A stretch of DNA of 64,000 nucleotides, taken from positions 237,669 to 301,668 of the forward strand of contig CM060312.1 of NCBI GenBank assembly GCA_030674185.1, written 5' to 3'. Positions 34,392 to 49,300 of this stretch are shown here, in pieces (the stretch's first letter is position 1; every line of letters begins with the position of its first letter). The stretch is from Monoplex corrugatus. Its lineage: Eukaryota; Mollusca; Gastropoda; Littorinimorpha; Ranellidae. The position numbers and the translations under genes are program-made. The notes beneath the pieces were generated by a model. That model worked only from the letters and a program-made list of their open reading frames with translations. It was not told the origin of the DNA and made no database searches.

Positions 34392-37300
34392 CCTATTTAT
34401 TCATTAAATGTCCTATTTATTCATTAAATGTCAAGTGTCTGTTATGCTATTTGTTATATATCATGTGTCCATTGTACTCTCTATTATATGTCAGTGTCTG
34501 TTGTCCTGTTTGTTATATGTCAAGTGTCTGTTGTCCTATTTATTATATATCACGTGTCTGTTGTCCTATTTCTTATATGTCAAGTTCTGTTGTCATATTT
34601 CTTCTATGTCAAGTGTCAGTTGTCCTATTTATTATATGTGAAGTGTCTGTTGTCCTGTTTATTATGTCATGTGTCTGTTGTCCTATTTCTTATAGTTCAA
34701 ATGTCTGTTGTCCCATTTATTATATGTCATGTGTCAGTGTCCTATTTATTATATGTCAAGTGACTGTTGTCCCATTTATTATAAGTCACTTGTCTGTTGT
34801 CGTATTTATTACATGTCAAATGTCTGTTGTCCTATTCGTTTATTAAATGCCACGTGTCTGTATTGCTATTTGTGATATGTCAAGTGTCCATTGTCATATT
34901 TGTTACATGTGAAGTGTCTGTTGTCAAATTTATCATATGTCAAGTGTCTGTTGTCCTATTTACTGTATATCCATTGCCTCTTGTCCTATTTGTTTTATGT
35001 CAATGGTCCATTGTCCTATTTCTTATGTGTAAAGTGTCTGTTGTCATATTTATTATAGGTCGTGTGTCTGTTGTCCTATTTGTTATATGTCAATGTCTGT
35101 TGTCCTATGTATTATATGTCAATGTCTGTTGTCCTATTCATTTGATGTCAAATGTCTGTTGTCCTATTTACTGTATCTAAACTGCCTGTATGTCAGGAGT
35201 CTGTTGTTCTATTTATCATATGTCATGTGTTTGTGTCCTATTCATGATAATTCAAGTGTCTGTTGTTCTATTTGGTATATTTCACGTGTCTGTTGTCCTA
35301 TTTGTAAAATGTCAAGTGTCTGTTCTCTTTATTTATCATATGTCAAGTGTCTGTTGTGCTATTTGTTATATGTCAAGTGTCTGTTGTCCTATTTATTATA
35401 TGTCAAGTGTCTGTTATCCTATTTATTATATGTCAAGTGTCTGTTGTCTTATTTCTTATATGTCCAGTGTCTGTTGTCCTATTTCTTATATGTCAATTGT
35501 CTGTTGTCCTATTTCTTATGTCAAGTGTCTGTTGTCCTATTTATTATATGTCAAGTGTCTGTTGTCCTATTTGTTATATGTCAAGTGTGTGTTGTCCTAA
35601 TTAGTGTATGTCAAGTGTCTGTTGTGCTGTTTATTGTGTCAAGTGTCTGGTGACCTATTTATTATATGTCAAGTGTCTGTTGTCTTAATTATTACATGTC
35701 AAATGTCTTTTGTCCTATTTATTCATTAAATGTCAAGTGTCTGTTGTGCTATTTGTTATGTCAAGTGTCCACTGTCCTATTTTATTTATGTCAAGTTTCT
35801 GTTGTCCTATTTATTATATGTAAAGTGTCTGTTGTCCTATTTATCATATGTCATGTGTCTGTTGTCCTATTTGTTATATGTAAAGTGTCTGTTGTCCTAT
35901 TTATTATATGTAAAGTGTCTGTTGCCTTATTTATTATATGTCATGTGTCTGTTGTCCTATTTGTTATATGTAAAGTGTCTGTTGTCCTATTTATTATATG
36001 TCATGTGTCTGTTGTCCTATTTGTTATATGTAAAGTGTCTGTTGTCCTATTTCTTATATGGCAAATGTCTGTTGTCCTATTTCTTATATGTAAAGTGTCT
36101 GTTGTCCTATTTATTATATGTCATGTGTCTGTTGTCCTATTTGTTATATGTAAAGTGTCTGTTGTCCTATTTTTTATGTGTCAAGTGTCTGTTTTCCTAG
36201 TTATAATATGTCATGTGTCTAATGTCCTATTTATTATATGTCACATGTCTGTCGACCTATTTATTATGTGTTAAGTGCCTGTTTTCCTATTTATAATATG
36301 TCAAGTGTCTGTTGTGCTGTTTATTGTGTCAAGTGTCTGTTGTAATATTATATGTCAAGTGTCTGTTGTCCTAATTATTACATGTCAAATGTCTGTTGTT
36401 CTATTTCTTATATGACAAGTGTCTGTTGTCTTATCTATTATATGCTACATGTCGGTTGTCCAATTTCTTATATGTAAAGTGTATGTTGTCATATTTTTAT
36501 ATTTCATATGTCTGTTGTCCTATTTGTAAACTGTTAAGTGTCTGTTCTCTGTATTTATTAAATGTCAAGTGCTGTTGTCCTATTTGTTATATGTCAAGTG
36601 TCTGTTGTCCTATTTGTTATATGTCAAGTGTCTGTTGTCCTATTTGTTATATGTGAAGTGTCTTTTGTCCTATTTGTTATAAGTGTCTTTTGTCCTATTT
36701 CTTGTATGTCAAGTGTCTGTTGTCCTATTTCTTATAAATGAAGTGTCTGTTGTCCTATTATTATATGTCGAGTGTCTGTTGTCCTATTTGTTATATGTCA
36801 AGTGTCTGTTGTCCTATTTGTAATATGTCAGAGTCGGTTCTCCTGTCTGTTGTGTCAAATGTCTGTTGTCCTATTTATCACATGTCAAATGTTTGCTGTC
36901 CTATTCATTTATTAAATGTCAAGTGTCTGTTTTCCTATTTATCATATGTCAAGTGTCTGTTGTCCTATTTATTATATGTCAAGTGTCTGTTGTCCTATTT
37001 ATCATATGTCAAGTGTCTGTTGTCCTATTTATTATATGTCAGGTGTCCGTTGTCCTATTTGTTATATGTCACGTGTCAGTTGTTCTATTTATTATATGTC
37101 ATGTGTATGTTGTCCTATTTGTTATATGTTAAGTGTTTGTTGTCGTATTTATCATACGTCAAGTAACTGTTGTCCTATCTATTATATGTCAAGTGTCTGT
37201 TGTCGTATTGATTATGTGTCAAATGTCTGTTGAACTATTTATTTATTAAATGTCAGGTATCTGTTGTGCTATTTGTTATATGTCAAGTGTCCACTGTCCT

Positions 37301-40300
37301 ATTTGATATATGTCAAGTGTCTCTTGTCCTATTAACTATATGTCAAGTGACTGTTGTCCTATTTCTTATATGTCAAGTGTCCACTGTCCTATTTGATATA
37401 TGTCAAGTGACTGTTGTCCTATTTCTTATATGTCAAGTGTCTGTTGTCCTATTTCTTATATGTGAGGTGTGTTGTTCTGTTTATTATATGTCAAGTGTCT
37501 GTTGTCCTATTTATTATATGTCAAGTGTTTGTTGTCCTATTCCTCATATGTCAAATGTCTGTTGTCCTATTTGTTATATGTCAAGTGTCTGTTGCCCTAT
37601 TATTATATGTCAAGAGTCTGTTGTCCTATTCCTCATATGTCAAATGTCTGTTGTCCTATTTATTATATGTCAAGTGTCTGTTGTCCTATTTGTTATATGT
37701 CGAATGTCTATTGTCCTATTTATTATATGTCAAGTGTCTGTTGTCCTATTATTATATGTCAATTGTCTGTTGTCCTATTTATTATATGTCAAGTGTCTGT
37801 TGTCCTATTTATTATATGGCAAGTATCTGTTGTCCTATTTGTTATATGTCATGTGTCTGTTGACCTATTTATTATATGTCATGTGACCGTTGTCCTATTT
37901 CTTACATTCATATGACTGTTGTCCTATTTATTATATGTCATGTGTCTGTTGTCCTATTTTTATATATGTCAATATATGTCTGTGTGTCCTATTTTTAATT
38001 AATATTGTCCTAATGTTGTCAGTGTCCTATTTATTATATGTCAATTGTCTGTTGTCCCATTTATTATTAGTTGTCCATTGTTGTCAGGTGTCCTTTTATT
38101 ATTATGTTTTATCATGTCTGTGTCCCTATTTATTATGTCAATGTCTGTTGTCCATTTTATTAAATGTCTTTTATTATATGTCTGTTGTGTCCTATTTGTT
38201 ATCTGTCATATGTCTGTTGTCCTATTTTTTCATTCAAATGTCTGTTGTCCTATTTATTGCATGTCAAGTGTCCTGTTGTCCTATATTTGTTATCTGTCAC
38301 ATGTCTGTTGTCCTATTTATTAATGTCAAGTGTCTGTTGTCCTATTTATTTAGTCAAGTGTCTGTTGTCCTATTTATTAATGTCAAATGTCTGTTGTCCT
38401 ATTTATTACATGTCAAATGCCTGTTGTCCTATTTATTACATGTCAAATGTCTGTTGTCCTATTTATTACATGTCAAATGTCTGTTGTCCTATTTATTATA
38501 TGTCAATGTGTCTGTTGTCCTATTTTATATTTGTCAAGTGTCTGTTGTCCTATTTATTATATGTCAAGTGTCTGTTGTCCTATTTATTATATGTCAAGTA
38601 TCTGTTGTCCTATTTTTATATGTCATGTGTCTGTTGACCTATTTATTATATGTCATGTGACCGTTGTCCTATTTCTATACATTCATATGTCTGTTGTCCT
38701 ATTTATTATATGTCATGTGTCTGTTGTCCTATTTATTATATGTCAATTGTCTGTTGTCCTATTTATTTATATGTCATGTGTCAGTGTCCTATTTATTATA
38801 TTGTCAATTGTCTGTTGTCCTATTTATTATATGTCATGTGTCAGTGTCCTATTTATTATTATCATGTGTCTGTTGTCCCATTTATTATATGTCATATGTC
38901 TGTTGTCCCATTTATTATATGTCAATGTCTGTTGTCCCTTATTTGTTTTACTGTCAATGTCTGTTGTCCTATTTGTTTTCTCAAATGTTCTGTTGTCCTA
39001 TTTATTGCATGTCAAATGTCTGTTGTCCTATTTATTATCTGTCACATGTCTGTTGTCCTATTTATTATGTCATTGTCTGTTGTCCTATTTATGTTACGTC
39101 AATGTCTGTTGTCCTATTTATTACATGTCAAATGTTTGTTGTCCTATTTATTACATGTCAAATGTCTGTTGTCCTATTTATTACTTGTCAAATGTCTGTT
39201 GTCCTATTTATTACATGTCAAATGCTGTTGTCCTATTTATTACATGTCAAATGCCTGTTGTCCTATTTATTACGTGTCAAATGTCTGTTGTCCTATTTAT
39301 TACATGTCAAATGTCTGTTGTCCTATTTATTAATGTCAATGTCTGTTGTCCTATTTATTATGTCAATGCCTGTTGTCCTATTTATTACTGTAAATGCCAT
39401 GTTGTCCTATTTTTTACATGTCAATTGTCTGTTGTCCTATTTTATACATGTCAAATGTCTGTTGTCCTATTTATTACATGTCAAATGTCTGTTGTCTATT
39501 CATTTATTAAATGTCGTGTCATGTATTGCGTTTTGTTATATGTCATGTGTCTGTTTTCTTATTTATCATATGTCATGTGTCTGTTGTCCTATTCATTATG
39601 TCACGTGTGTGTTGTCCTATTTGTTTATGTCAAGTATCTGTTGTTCTATATTTGTTATATGTCAAGTGTGTGTTGTCCTATTTGTTATATGCACGTGTGT
39701 TTTTTCTATTTGTTATATGTCACGTGTGTTGTTGTTCTATTTGTTATATGCCCCGTGTGTGTTGTTCTATTTGTTATATGTCACGTGTGTGTTGTCCTAT
39801 TTGTCATATGTCACGTGTGTGTTGTTCTATTTGTTATATGTCACGTGTTGTTGTCCTATTTGTTTTATGTTATATGTCTGTTGTTCTATTTGTTATATGT
39901 CATGTGTCTGTTGTTCTATTTGTTATATGTCATGTGTCTGTTGTTCTATTTGTTATATGTCAGTGTCTGTTGTTCTATTTGTTATATGACAAGTGTCTGT
40001 TGTTCTATTTGTTATATGTCATGTGTCTGTTGTTCTATTTGTTATATGTCATGTGTCTGTTGTTCTATTTGTTATATGTCAAGTGTTTGTTGTTCTATTT
40101 GTTATATGTCATGTGTACTGTTGTTCTATTTTTTATATGTTATGTGTCTGTTGTTCTATTTGTTATGTCACGTGTGTTGTCCTATTTGTTATATGTCATG
40201 TGTCTGTTGTTCTATTTGTTATATGTCATGTGTCTGTTGTTCTATTTGTTATATGTCATGTGTTTGTTGTTCTATTTGTTATATGTCATGTGTCTGTTGT

Positions 40301-43300
40301 TCTATTTGTGATATGTCATGTGTCTGTTGTCCTATTCATTATATCACGTGTCTGTTGTCCTATTTGTTATGTCACGTGTGTGTTGTCCTATTTGTTATGC
40401 CACGTGTGTGTTGTCCTATTTGTTATATGTCAAGTGTCTGTTGTCCTATTTGTTATATGTCAAGTGTCTGTTGTCCTATTTGTTATATGTCAAGTGTCTG
40501 TTGTCCTATTTGTTATATGTCACGTGTGTGTTGTTCTATTTGTTATATGTCACGTGTGTGTTGTTCTATTTGTTTTATGTCACGTGTGTGTTATCCTATT
40601 TGTTATATGCACGTGTGTGTTGTTCTATTTGTTATATGTCACGTGTGTGTTCTACTATTTGTTTTATGTCATGTGTCTGTTGTTCTATTTGTTATATGTC
40701 ATGTGTCTGTTGTTCTATTTGTTATATGTCAAGTGTCTGTTGTTCTATTTGTTATATTTCATGTGTACTTTTGTTCCATTTGTTATATGTTATGTGTCTG
40801 TTGTTCATTTGTTATATCAGTTGTTGTCTATTTGTTTATGTCAGTGTCTGTTTTCTATTTGTTATGCATTTGTGTCATTGTATTGTCATGTTGTTCCATT
40901 TGTTGTATGTCAGTGTCTGTTGTCTATGTATGTCAGTGTCTGTCTATTTGTTATATGTCAGTGTCTGTTGTCCTATTTGTTATGTATGCTGTGTCAGTAT
41001 GTCTGTGTCTGTTGTCCTATTTGTTATATGTCATGTGTCTGTTGTCCTATTTGTTATATGTCATGTGTCTGTTTTCTATTTGTTATATGTCATGTGTCTG
41101 TTGTCTATTTGTATATGTCATGTGTCTGTTGTTCTATTTGTTATATGTCATGTGTCTGTGTCTATTGTTATTGTCATGTGTCGTTGTCTATTGTTATATG
41201 TCACTGTCTGTTGTCCTATTTGTTATATGTCAATGTCTGTTGTTCTATTTGTTATATGTCATGTGTCTGTTGTTATTTGTTATATGTCAGTGTCTGTTTT
41301 CCTATTTGTTATATGTCATAGTGTCTGTTGTCCTATTTGTTATTCATGTGTTCTATTGTTAGTCTGTTGTTCTATTTGTTATATGTCATGTGTCTGTTGT
41401 TCTATTTGTTATATGTCACGTGTCTGTTGTCCTATTCATGTTATATGTCAGTGTCTGTTGTCTATTTGTTATATGTCCATGTGTGTTGTCCTATTTGTTA
41501 TATGTCAAGTGTCTGTTGTTCCTATTTGTTATATGTCAAAGTGTCTGTTGTCCTATTTGTTATATGTAAGTGCTGTGTCTATTTGTATGTCATGCTGTGT
41601 CCTATTTGTTATATGTCAAGTGTCTGTTGCTATTTGTTAGTCAGTGTTGTTGTCTATTTGTATAGTCAAGTGTCTGTTCTATTTGTTATATGTCACGTGT
41701 CTGTTGTCCTATTGTTATATGTCACGTGTCTGTTGTCCTATTTGTTTATGTCAGTGTCTGTTGTCCTATTTGTTATATGTCAAGTGTCTGTTGTCCTATT
41801 TGTTATATGTCAAGTGTCTGTTGTTCTATTTGTTATATGTCATGTGTCTGTTGTTCTATTTGTTATATGTCACGTGTCTGTTGTCCTATTCATTATGTCA
41901 CGTGTCTGTTGTCCTATTTGTTATGTCACGTGTGTGTTGTCCTATTTGTTATATGTCAAGTGTCTGTTGTCCTATTTGTTATATGTCAAGTGTCTGTTGT
42001 CCTATTTGTTATATGTCAAGTGTCTGTTGTCCTATTTGTTATATGTCATGTGTCTGTTGTCCTATTCATTATGTCACGTGTCTGTTGCCTATTTGTTACG
42101 TCACGTGTGTGTTGTCCTATTTGTTATATGTCAAGTGTCTGTTGTCCTATTTGTTATATGTCAAGTGTCTGTTGTCCTATTTGTTATATGTCAAGTGTCT
42201 GTTGTTCTATTTGTTATATGTCAAGTGTCTGTTGTTTCTATTTGTTATATGTCAAGTGTCTTTTGTTCTATTTGTTATATGTCATGTGTCTGTTGTTCTA
42301 TTTGTTATATGTCATGTGTCTGTTGTTCTATTTGTTATATGTCAAGTGTCTGTTGTTCTATTTGTTATATGTCATGTGTACTGTTCTTCCATTTGTTATA
42401 TGTTATGTGTCTGTTGTTCTATTTGTTATGTCACGTGTGTTGTCCTATTTGTTATATGTCATGTGTCTGTTGTTTTTATTTGTTATATGTCATGTGTCTG
42501 TTGTTCTATTTGTTATATGTCATGTGTTTGTTGTTCTATTTGTTATATGTCATGTGTCTGTTGTTCTATTTGTGATATGTCATGTGTCTGTTGTCCTATT
42601 CATTATATCACGTGTCTGTTGTCCTATTTGTTATGTCACGTGTGTGTTGTCCTATTTGTTATGCCACGTGTGTGTTGTCCTATTTGTTATATGTCAAGTG
42701 TCTGTTGTCCTATTTGTTATATGTCAAGTGTCTGTTGTCCTATTTGTTATATGTCAAGTGTCTGTTGTCCTATTTGTTATATGTCACGTGTGTGTTGTTC
42801 TATTTGTTATATGTCACGTGTGTGTTTGTTCTATTTGTTATATGTCACGTGTGTGTTATCCTATTTGTTATATGTCACGTGTGTGTTGTTCTATTTGTTA
42901 TATGTCACGTGTGTGTTCTCCTATTTGTTTTATGTCATGTGTCTGTTGTTCTATTTGTTATATGTCATGTGTCTGTTGTTCTATTTGTTATATGTCAAGT
43001 GTCTGTTGTTCTATTTGTTATATGTCAAGTGTCTGTTGTTCTATTTGTTATATGTCATGTGTCTGTTGTTCTATTTGTTATATGTCATGTGTCTGTTGTT
43101 CTATTTGTTATATGTCAAGTGTCTGTTGTTCTATTTGATATATGTCATGTGTACTGTTGTTCCATTGTTATATGTTATGTGTCTGTTTTTATTTGTTATG
43201 TCACGTGTGTTGTCCTATTTGTTATATGTCATGTGTCTGTTGTCCTATTTGTTATATGTCATGTGTCTGTTCCTATTTGTTATATGTCATGGTTGTTGTC

Positions 43301-46300
43301 CTATTTGTTATATGTCATGTGTCTGTTGTTCTATTTGTTATATGTCATGTGTCTGTTGTCCTATTTGTTATATGTCAAGTGTCTGTTTTCCTATTTGTTA
43401 TATGTCAAATGTCTGTTGTCCTATTTGTTATATGTCAAATGTCTGTTGTCCTATTTGTTACATGTCAAATGTCTGTTGTTCTATTTGTTATATGTCATGT
43501 GTCTGTTGTTCTATTTGTTATATGTCACGTGTCTGTTGTCCTATTCATTATGTCACGTGTCTGTTGTCCTATTTGTTATGTCACGTGTGTGTTGTCCTAT
43601 TTGTTATATGTCAAGTGTCTGTTGTCCTATTTGTTATATGTCAAGTGTCTGTTGTCCTATTTGTTATATGTAAGTGTCTGTTGTCCTATTTGTTATATGT
43701 GAAGTGTCTGTTGTCCCATTTGTTATATGTCAAGTGTCTGTTGTCCTATTTGTTATATGTCAAGTGTCTGTTGTTCTATTGTTATATGCAAGTGTCTTTT
43801 GTTCTATTTGTTATATGTCATGTGTCTGTTTGTCTATTTGTTATATGTCATGTGTCTGTTGTTCTATTTGTTATATGTCAAGTGTCTGTTGTTCTATTTG
43901 TTATATGTCATGTGCTGTTGTTCCTATTTGTTATATGTCATGTGTCTGTTGTTCCTATTTGTTATGTCACGTGTGTGTCCTATTGTTATGTCATGTGTTG
44001 TTTCTATTGTATATTCATGTGTTGTTGTTCTATTTGTTATATGTCATGTGTCTGTTGTTCTATTTGTTATATGTCATGTGTCTGTTGTCCTATTCATTAT
44101 GTCACGTGTGTGTTGTCCTATTTGTTATGTCATGTGTGTGTTGTCCTATTTGTTATGTCACGTGTATGTTGTCCTATTTGTTATATGTCAAGTGTCTGTT
44201 GTCCTATTTGTTATATGTCAAGTGTCTGTTGTCCTATTTGTTATATGTCAATTGTCTGTTGTCCTATTTGTTATATGTCAAGTGTCTGTTGTCCTATTTG
44301 TTATTGTCAAGTGTCTGTTGTCTATTTGTTTATGTCATGTGTCTGTTGTTCTATTTGTTATGTATTGTCTGTTGTTCTATTGTTATGTCTGTTGTTGTTA
44401 TTTGTTATATGTCATGTGTCTGTTGTTCTATTTGTTATATGTCAAGTGTCTGTTGTCCTAATGTTGTTCATGTTAGTCAGTGTCTGTTGTCCATTTGTTA
44501 TGTCATGTGTCTGTTGTCTATTTGTTAATGTCATGTGTCTGTTGTTCCTATTTGTTATATGTCATGTGTCTGTTGTCCTATTTGTTATGTGTCAGTGTCT
44601 GTTGTTCTATTTGTTATATGTCAATGTCTGTTGTTCTATTGTTATATGTCATGTGTCTGTTGTCCTATTTGTTATATGTCAGTGTCTGTTGTCCTATTTG
44701 TTATATGTCAGTGTCTGTTGTCCTATTTGTTATAGTCAAGTCTGTTGTCCTATTTGTTATATGTCAAGTGTCTGTTGTCTATTTGTTATATGTCATGTGT
44801 CTGTTGTCCTATTTGTTATATGTCAGTGTCTGTTGTCCTATTTGTTAATGTCAAGTGTCTGTTGTCCTATTGTTATTGTCAGTGTCTGTTGTCCTATTTG
44901 TTAATGTCAAGTGTCTGTTGTCCTATTTGTTATATGTCAGTGTCTGTTGTCTATTGTTATATGTCAAGTGTCTGTTGTCCTATTGTTATATGTCAGTGTC
45001 TGTTGTTCTATTTGTTATATGTCAGTGTCTGTTGTCCTATTTGTTATATGTCAAGTGTCTGTTGTCTATTTGTTATATGTCAGTGTCTGTTGTTCCTATT
45101 TGTTATATGTATGTGTCTGTTGTTCTATTTGTTATATGTTGACAGTGTCTGTTGTCTATTTGTTATATGTCAAGTGTCTGTTGTCCTATTTGTTATATGT
45201 CAAGTGTCTGTTGTTCTATTTGTTATATGTCAGTGTCTGTTGTTCTATTTGTTATATGTCATGTGTCTGTTGTTCTATTTGTTATATGTCATGTGTCTGT
45301 TGTTCTATTTGTTATATGTCAAGTGTCTGTTGTTCTATTTGTTATATGTCAGTGTCTGTTGTTCCATTTGTTATATGTCATGTGTCTGTTGTTCTATTTG
45401 TTATGTCATGTGTTGTTGTCCTATTTGTTAATGTCATGTGTCTGTTGTCCTATTGTTATGTCATGTGTCTGTTGTCCTATTTGTTATATGTCATGTGTCT
45501 GTTGTTCTATTTGTTATATGTCATGTGTCTGTTGTCCTATTGTTATAGTCAGTGTCTGTTGTCCTATTTGTATATGTCATGTTGTTGTCCTATTTGTTAT
45601 ATGTCCACGTGTTGTTGTTCTATTTGTTATATGTCAGTGTCTGTTGTCTATTTTTATATGTCCACGTGTTGTTGTCCTATTGTTATATGTCAGTGTTGTT
45701 GTCCTATTTGTTATATGTCAGTTGTCGTGTTGTTCCTATTTGTTATATGTCAAGTGTCTGTTGTCCTATTTGTTATATGTCAAGTGTCTGTTGTTCTATT
45801 TGTTATATGTCAAGTGTCTGTTGTTCTATTTGTTATATGTCAAGTGTCTGTTGTCTATTTGTTATATGTCATGTGTCTGTTGTTCTATGTTATATGTCAA
45901 GTGTCTGTTGTCCTATTTTATATGTCATGTGTCTGTTGTCCTATTTGTTATAGTCATGTGTCTGTTGTCTATTTGTTAATGTCAGTGTCTGTTTTCCTAT
46001 TTGTTATATGTCATGTGTCTGTTGTCTATTTGTTATATGTCATGTGCTGTTGTTCTATTTGTTATATGTCAGTGTCTGTTGTTCTATTTGTTATATGTCA
46101 AGTGTCTGTTGTTCTATTTTATATGTCATGTGTCTGTTGTTCCTATTTGTTATATGTCATGTGTCTGTTGTTCTTATTTGTTTAGTGTCATGATGTCTGT
46201 TGTTCCTATTTGTTATATGTCAAGTGTCTGTTGTCCTATTTGTTATATGTCAAATGTGTCTGTTGTTCTATTTGTTATATGTCAGTGTCTGTTGTTCTAT

Positions 46301-49300
46301 TTGTTATATGTCAGTGTCTGTTGTCCTATTTTTTATATGTCAGTGTCTGTTGTCCTATTTGTTATATGTCATGTGTCTGTTGTTCTATTTGTTATATGTC
46401 ATGTGTCTGTTGTCCTATTTGTTTATATGTCAGTGTCTGTTGTTCTATTTGTTATATGTCATGTGTCTGTTGTTCTATTTTTTATATGTCAAGTGTCTGT
46501 TTTCCTATTTGTTATATGTCAGTGTCTGTTGTCTATTTGTTATATGTCAAGTGTCTGTTGTCTATTTGTTAATGTCAATGTTCTGTTGTTCTATTTGTTA
46601 TATGTCATGTGTCTGTTGTTCTATTTGTTATATGTCACGTGTCTGTTGTCCTATTTGTTATATGTCATGTGTCTGTTGTTCTATTTGTTATATGTCAGTG
46701 TCCCGTTGTCCTATTTGTTATATGTCAAGTGTCTGTTGTCCTATTTGTTATATGTCATGTGTCTGTTGTTCTATTTGTTATATGTCAGTGTCTGTTGTCC
46801 TATTTGTTATATGTCAAGTGTCTGTTGTCCTATTTGTTATATGTCAAGTGTCTGTTGTTCCTATTTGTTATATGTCAAGTGTCTGTTGTTCTATTTGTTA
46901 TATGTCAAGTGTCTTTGTTTCTATTTGTTATATGTCATGTGTTCTGTTGTTCTATTTGTTATATGTCATGTGTCTGTTGTTCTATTTGTTATATGTCAAG
47001 TGTCTGTTGTTCTATTTGTTATATGTCATGTGTCTTGTTGTGTCCTATTTGTTATATGTCATGTGTCTGTTGTTCTATTTGTTATATGTCAAGTGTTGTT
47101 GTCCTATTTGTTATATGTCATGTGTCTGTTGTTCTATTTGTTATATGTCATGTGTCTGTTGTTCTATTTGTTATATGTCATGTGTCTGTTGTTCTATTTG
47201 TTATATGTCATGTGTCTGTTGTCCTATTTGTTATGTCACGTGTTGTTGTCCTATTTTTTTATGTCATGTGTGTGTTGTCTATTTGTTATATGTCAAGTGT
47301 TGTTGTCCTATTTGTTATATGTCAAGTGTCTGTTGTCCTATTTGTTATATGTCATTGATGTCTGTTGTTCTATTTGTTATATGTCAATGTGTCTGTTGTT
47401 CCTATTTGTTATATGTCAGTGTCTGTTGTCCTATTTGTTATATGTCATGGTCTGTTGTCTATTTGTTTATGTCATGTGTCTGTTGTTCTATTTGTTATAT
47501 GTCATGTGTCTGTTGTTCTATTTGTTATATGTCAGTGTCTGTTGTCTATTTGTTATTGTCATGTGTCTGTTTTCTATTTGTTATATGTCAAGTGTCTGTT
47601 GTCCTATTTGTTATATGTCATGTGTCTGTTGTCCTATTTGTTATATGTCATGTGTCTGTTGTCCTATTTGTTTATGTCATGTGTCTGTTGTCCTATTTGT
47701 TATATGTCATGTGTCTGTTGTCCTATTTGTTATATGTCATGTGTCTGTTGTCTATTGTTATATGTCAGTGTCTGTTGTCTATTTGTTATAGTTCGTGTCT
47801 GTTGTTCTATTTTTTATATGTCATGTGTCTGTTGTCCTATTTGTTATATGTCAGTGTCTGTTGTTCTATTTGTTATATGTCAATGTCTGTTGTCCTATTT
47901 GTTATATGTCAAATGTCTGTTGTTCCTATTTGTTATATGTCATGTGTCTGTTGTTCTATTTGTTATATGTCATGTGTCTGTTGTTCTATTTGTTATATGT
48001 CAGTGTCTGTTGTCCTATTTGTTATTATGTCAGTGTCTGTGTTTCCTATTTGTTATATGTCACGTGTCTGTTGTCCTATTTGTTATATGTCAAATGTCTG
48101 TTGTCCTATTTGTTATATGTCAAGTGTCTGTTGTCTATTTGTTATATGTCAAGTGTCTGTTTTTCTATTTGTTATATGTCATGTGTCTGTTGTTCCTATT
48201 GTTATATGTCACTGTGTCTGTTGTTCCTATTTGTTATATGTCAATGTGTCTGTTGTTCTATTTGTTATATGTCAGTGTGTTGTCCTATGTTATTCATGTC
48301 TGTCCTATTTGTTATGTCACGTGTGTGTTGTTCTATTTGTTATATGTCATGTGTCTGTTGTCTATTTGTTATGTCATGTGTCTGTTGTCTATTTGTTATG
48401 TCACGTGTGTGTTGTTCTATTTGTTATATGTATAGTGTCTGTTTTCTATTTGTTATATGTCATTGTGTCTGTTGTTCTATTTGTTATATGTCATGTGTCT
48501 GTTGTCGTATTTGTTATGTCACGTGTTGTTGTTCTATTTGTTATATGTCACGTGTCTTTGTTCTATTTGTTTATGTCATGTGTCTGTTGTTCTATTTGTT
48601 ATATGTCATGTGTATTTGTCATTTGTTATGTCATGTTGTTGTTCTATTTGTTATATGTCATTTGTTGTTCTTGTATATGTATGTCTGTTGTCTATTTGTT
48701 ATGTCACTGTGTGTTGTCCTATTTGTTATATGTCAGTGTCTGTTGTTCTATTTGTTATATGTCAAGTGTGTCTATTTGTTATCATTGTTGTTTTTGTTAT
48801 GTCAGTGTCTGTTGTTCTATTTGTTATATGTCAAGTGTCTGTTGTCTATTTGTTAATATCGTCAGATGTCGTCTGTTGTTCTATTTGTTATATGTCATGT
48901 GTCTGTTGTTCTATTTGTTATGTCACGTGTGTGTTGTCCTATTTGTTATATGTCAAGTGTCTGTTGTTCTATTTGTTATATGTCAAGTGTCTGTTGTTCT
49001 ATTTGTTATATGTCAAGTGTCTGTTGTTCTATTTGTTTTATGTCGTGTGTCTGTTGTTCTATTTGTTATATGTCATGTGTCTGTTGTTCTGTTTGTTATA
49101 TGTCAATTGTCTGTTGTTCTATTTATTATATGTTATGTGTCTGTTGTTCTATTTGTTATGTCACGTGTGTGTTGTTCTATTTGTTATATGTCAATTGTCT
49201 GTTGTTCTATTTGTTATTTGTCATATGACTGTTGTCCTATTTATTATATGTCATGTGTCTGTTGTCCTATTTATTATATGTCACGTGTGTGTTGTCCTAT

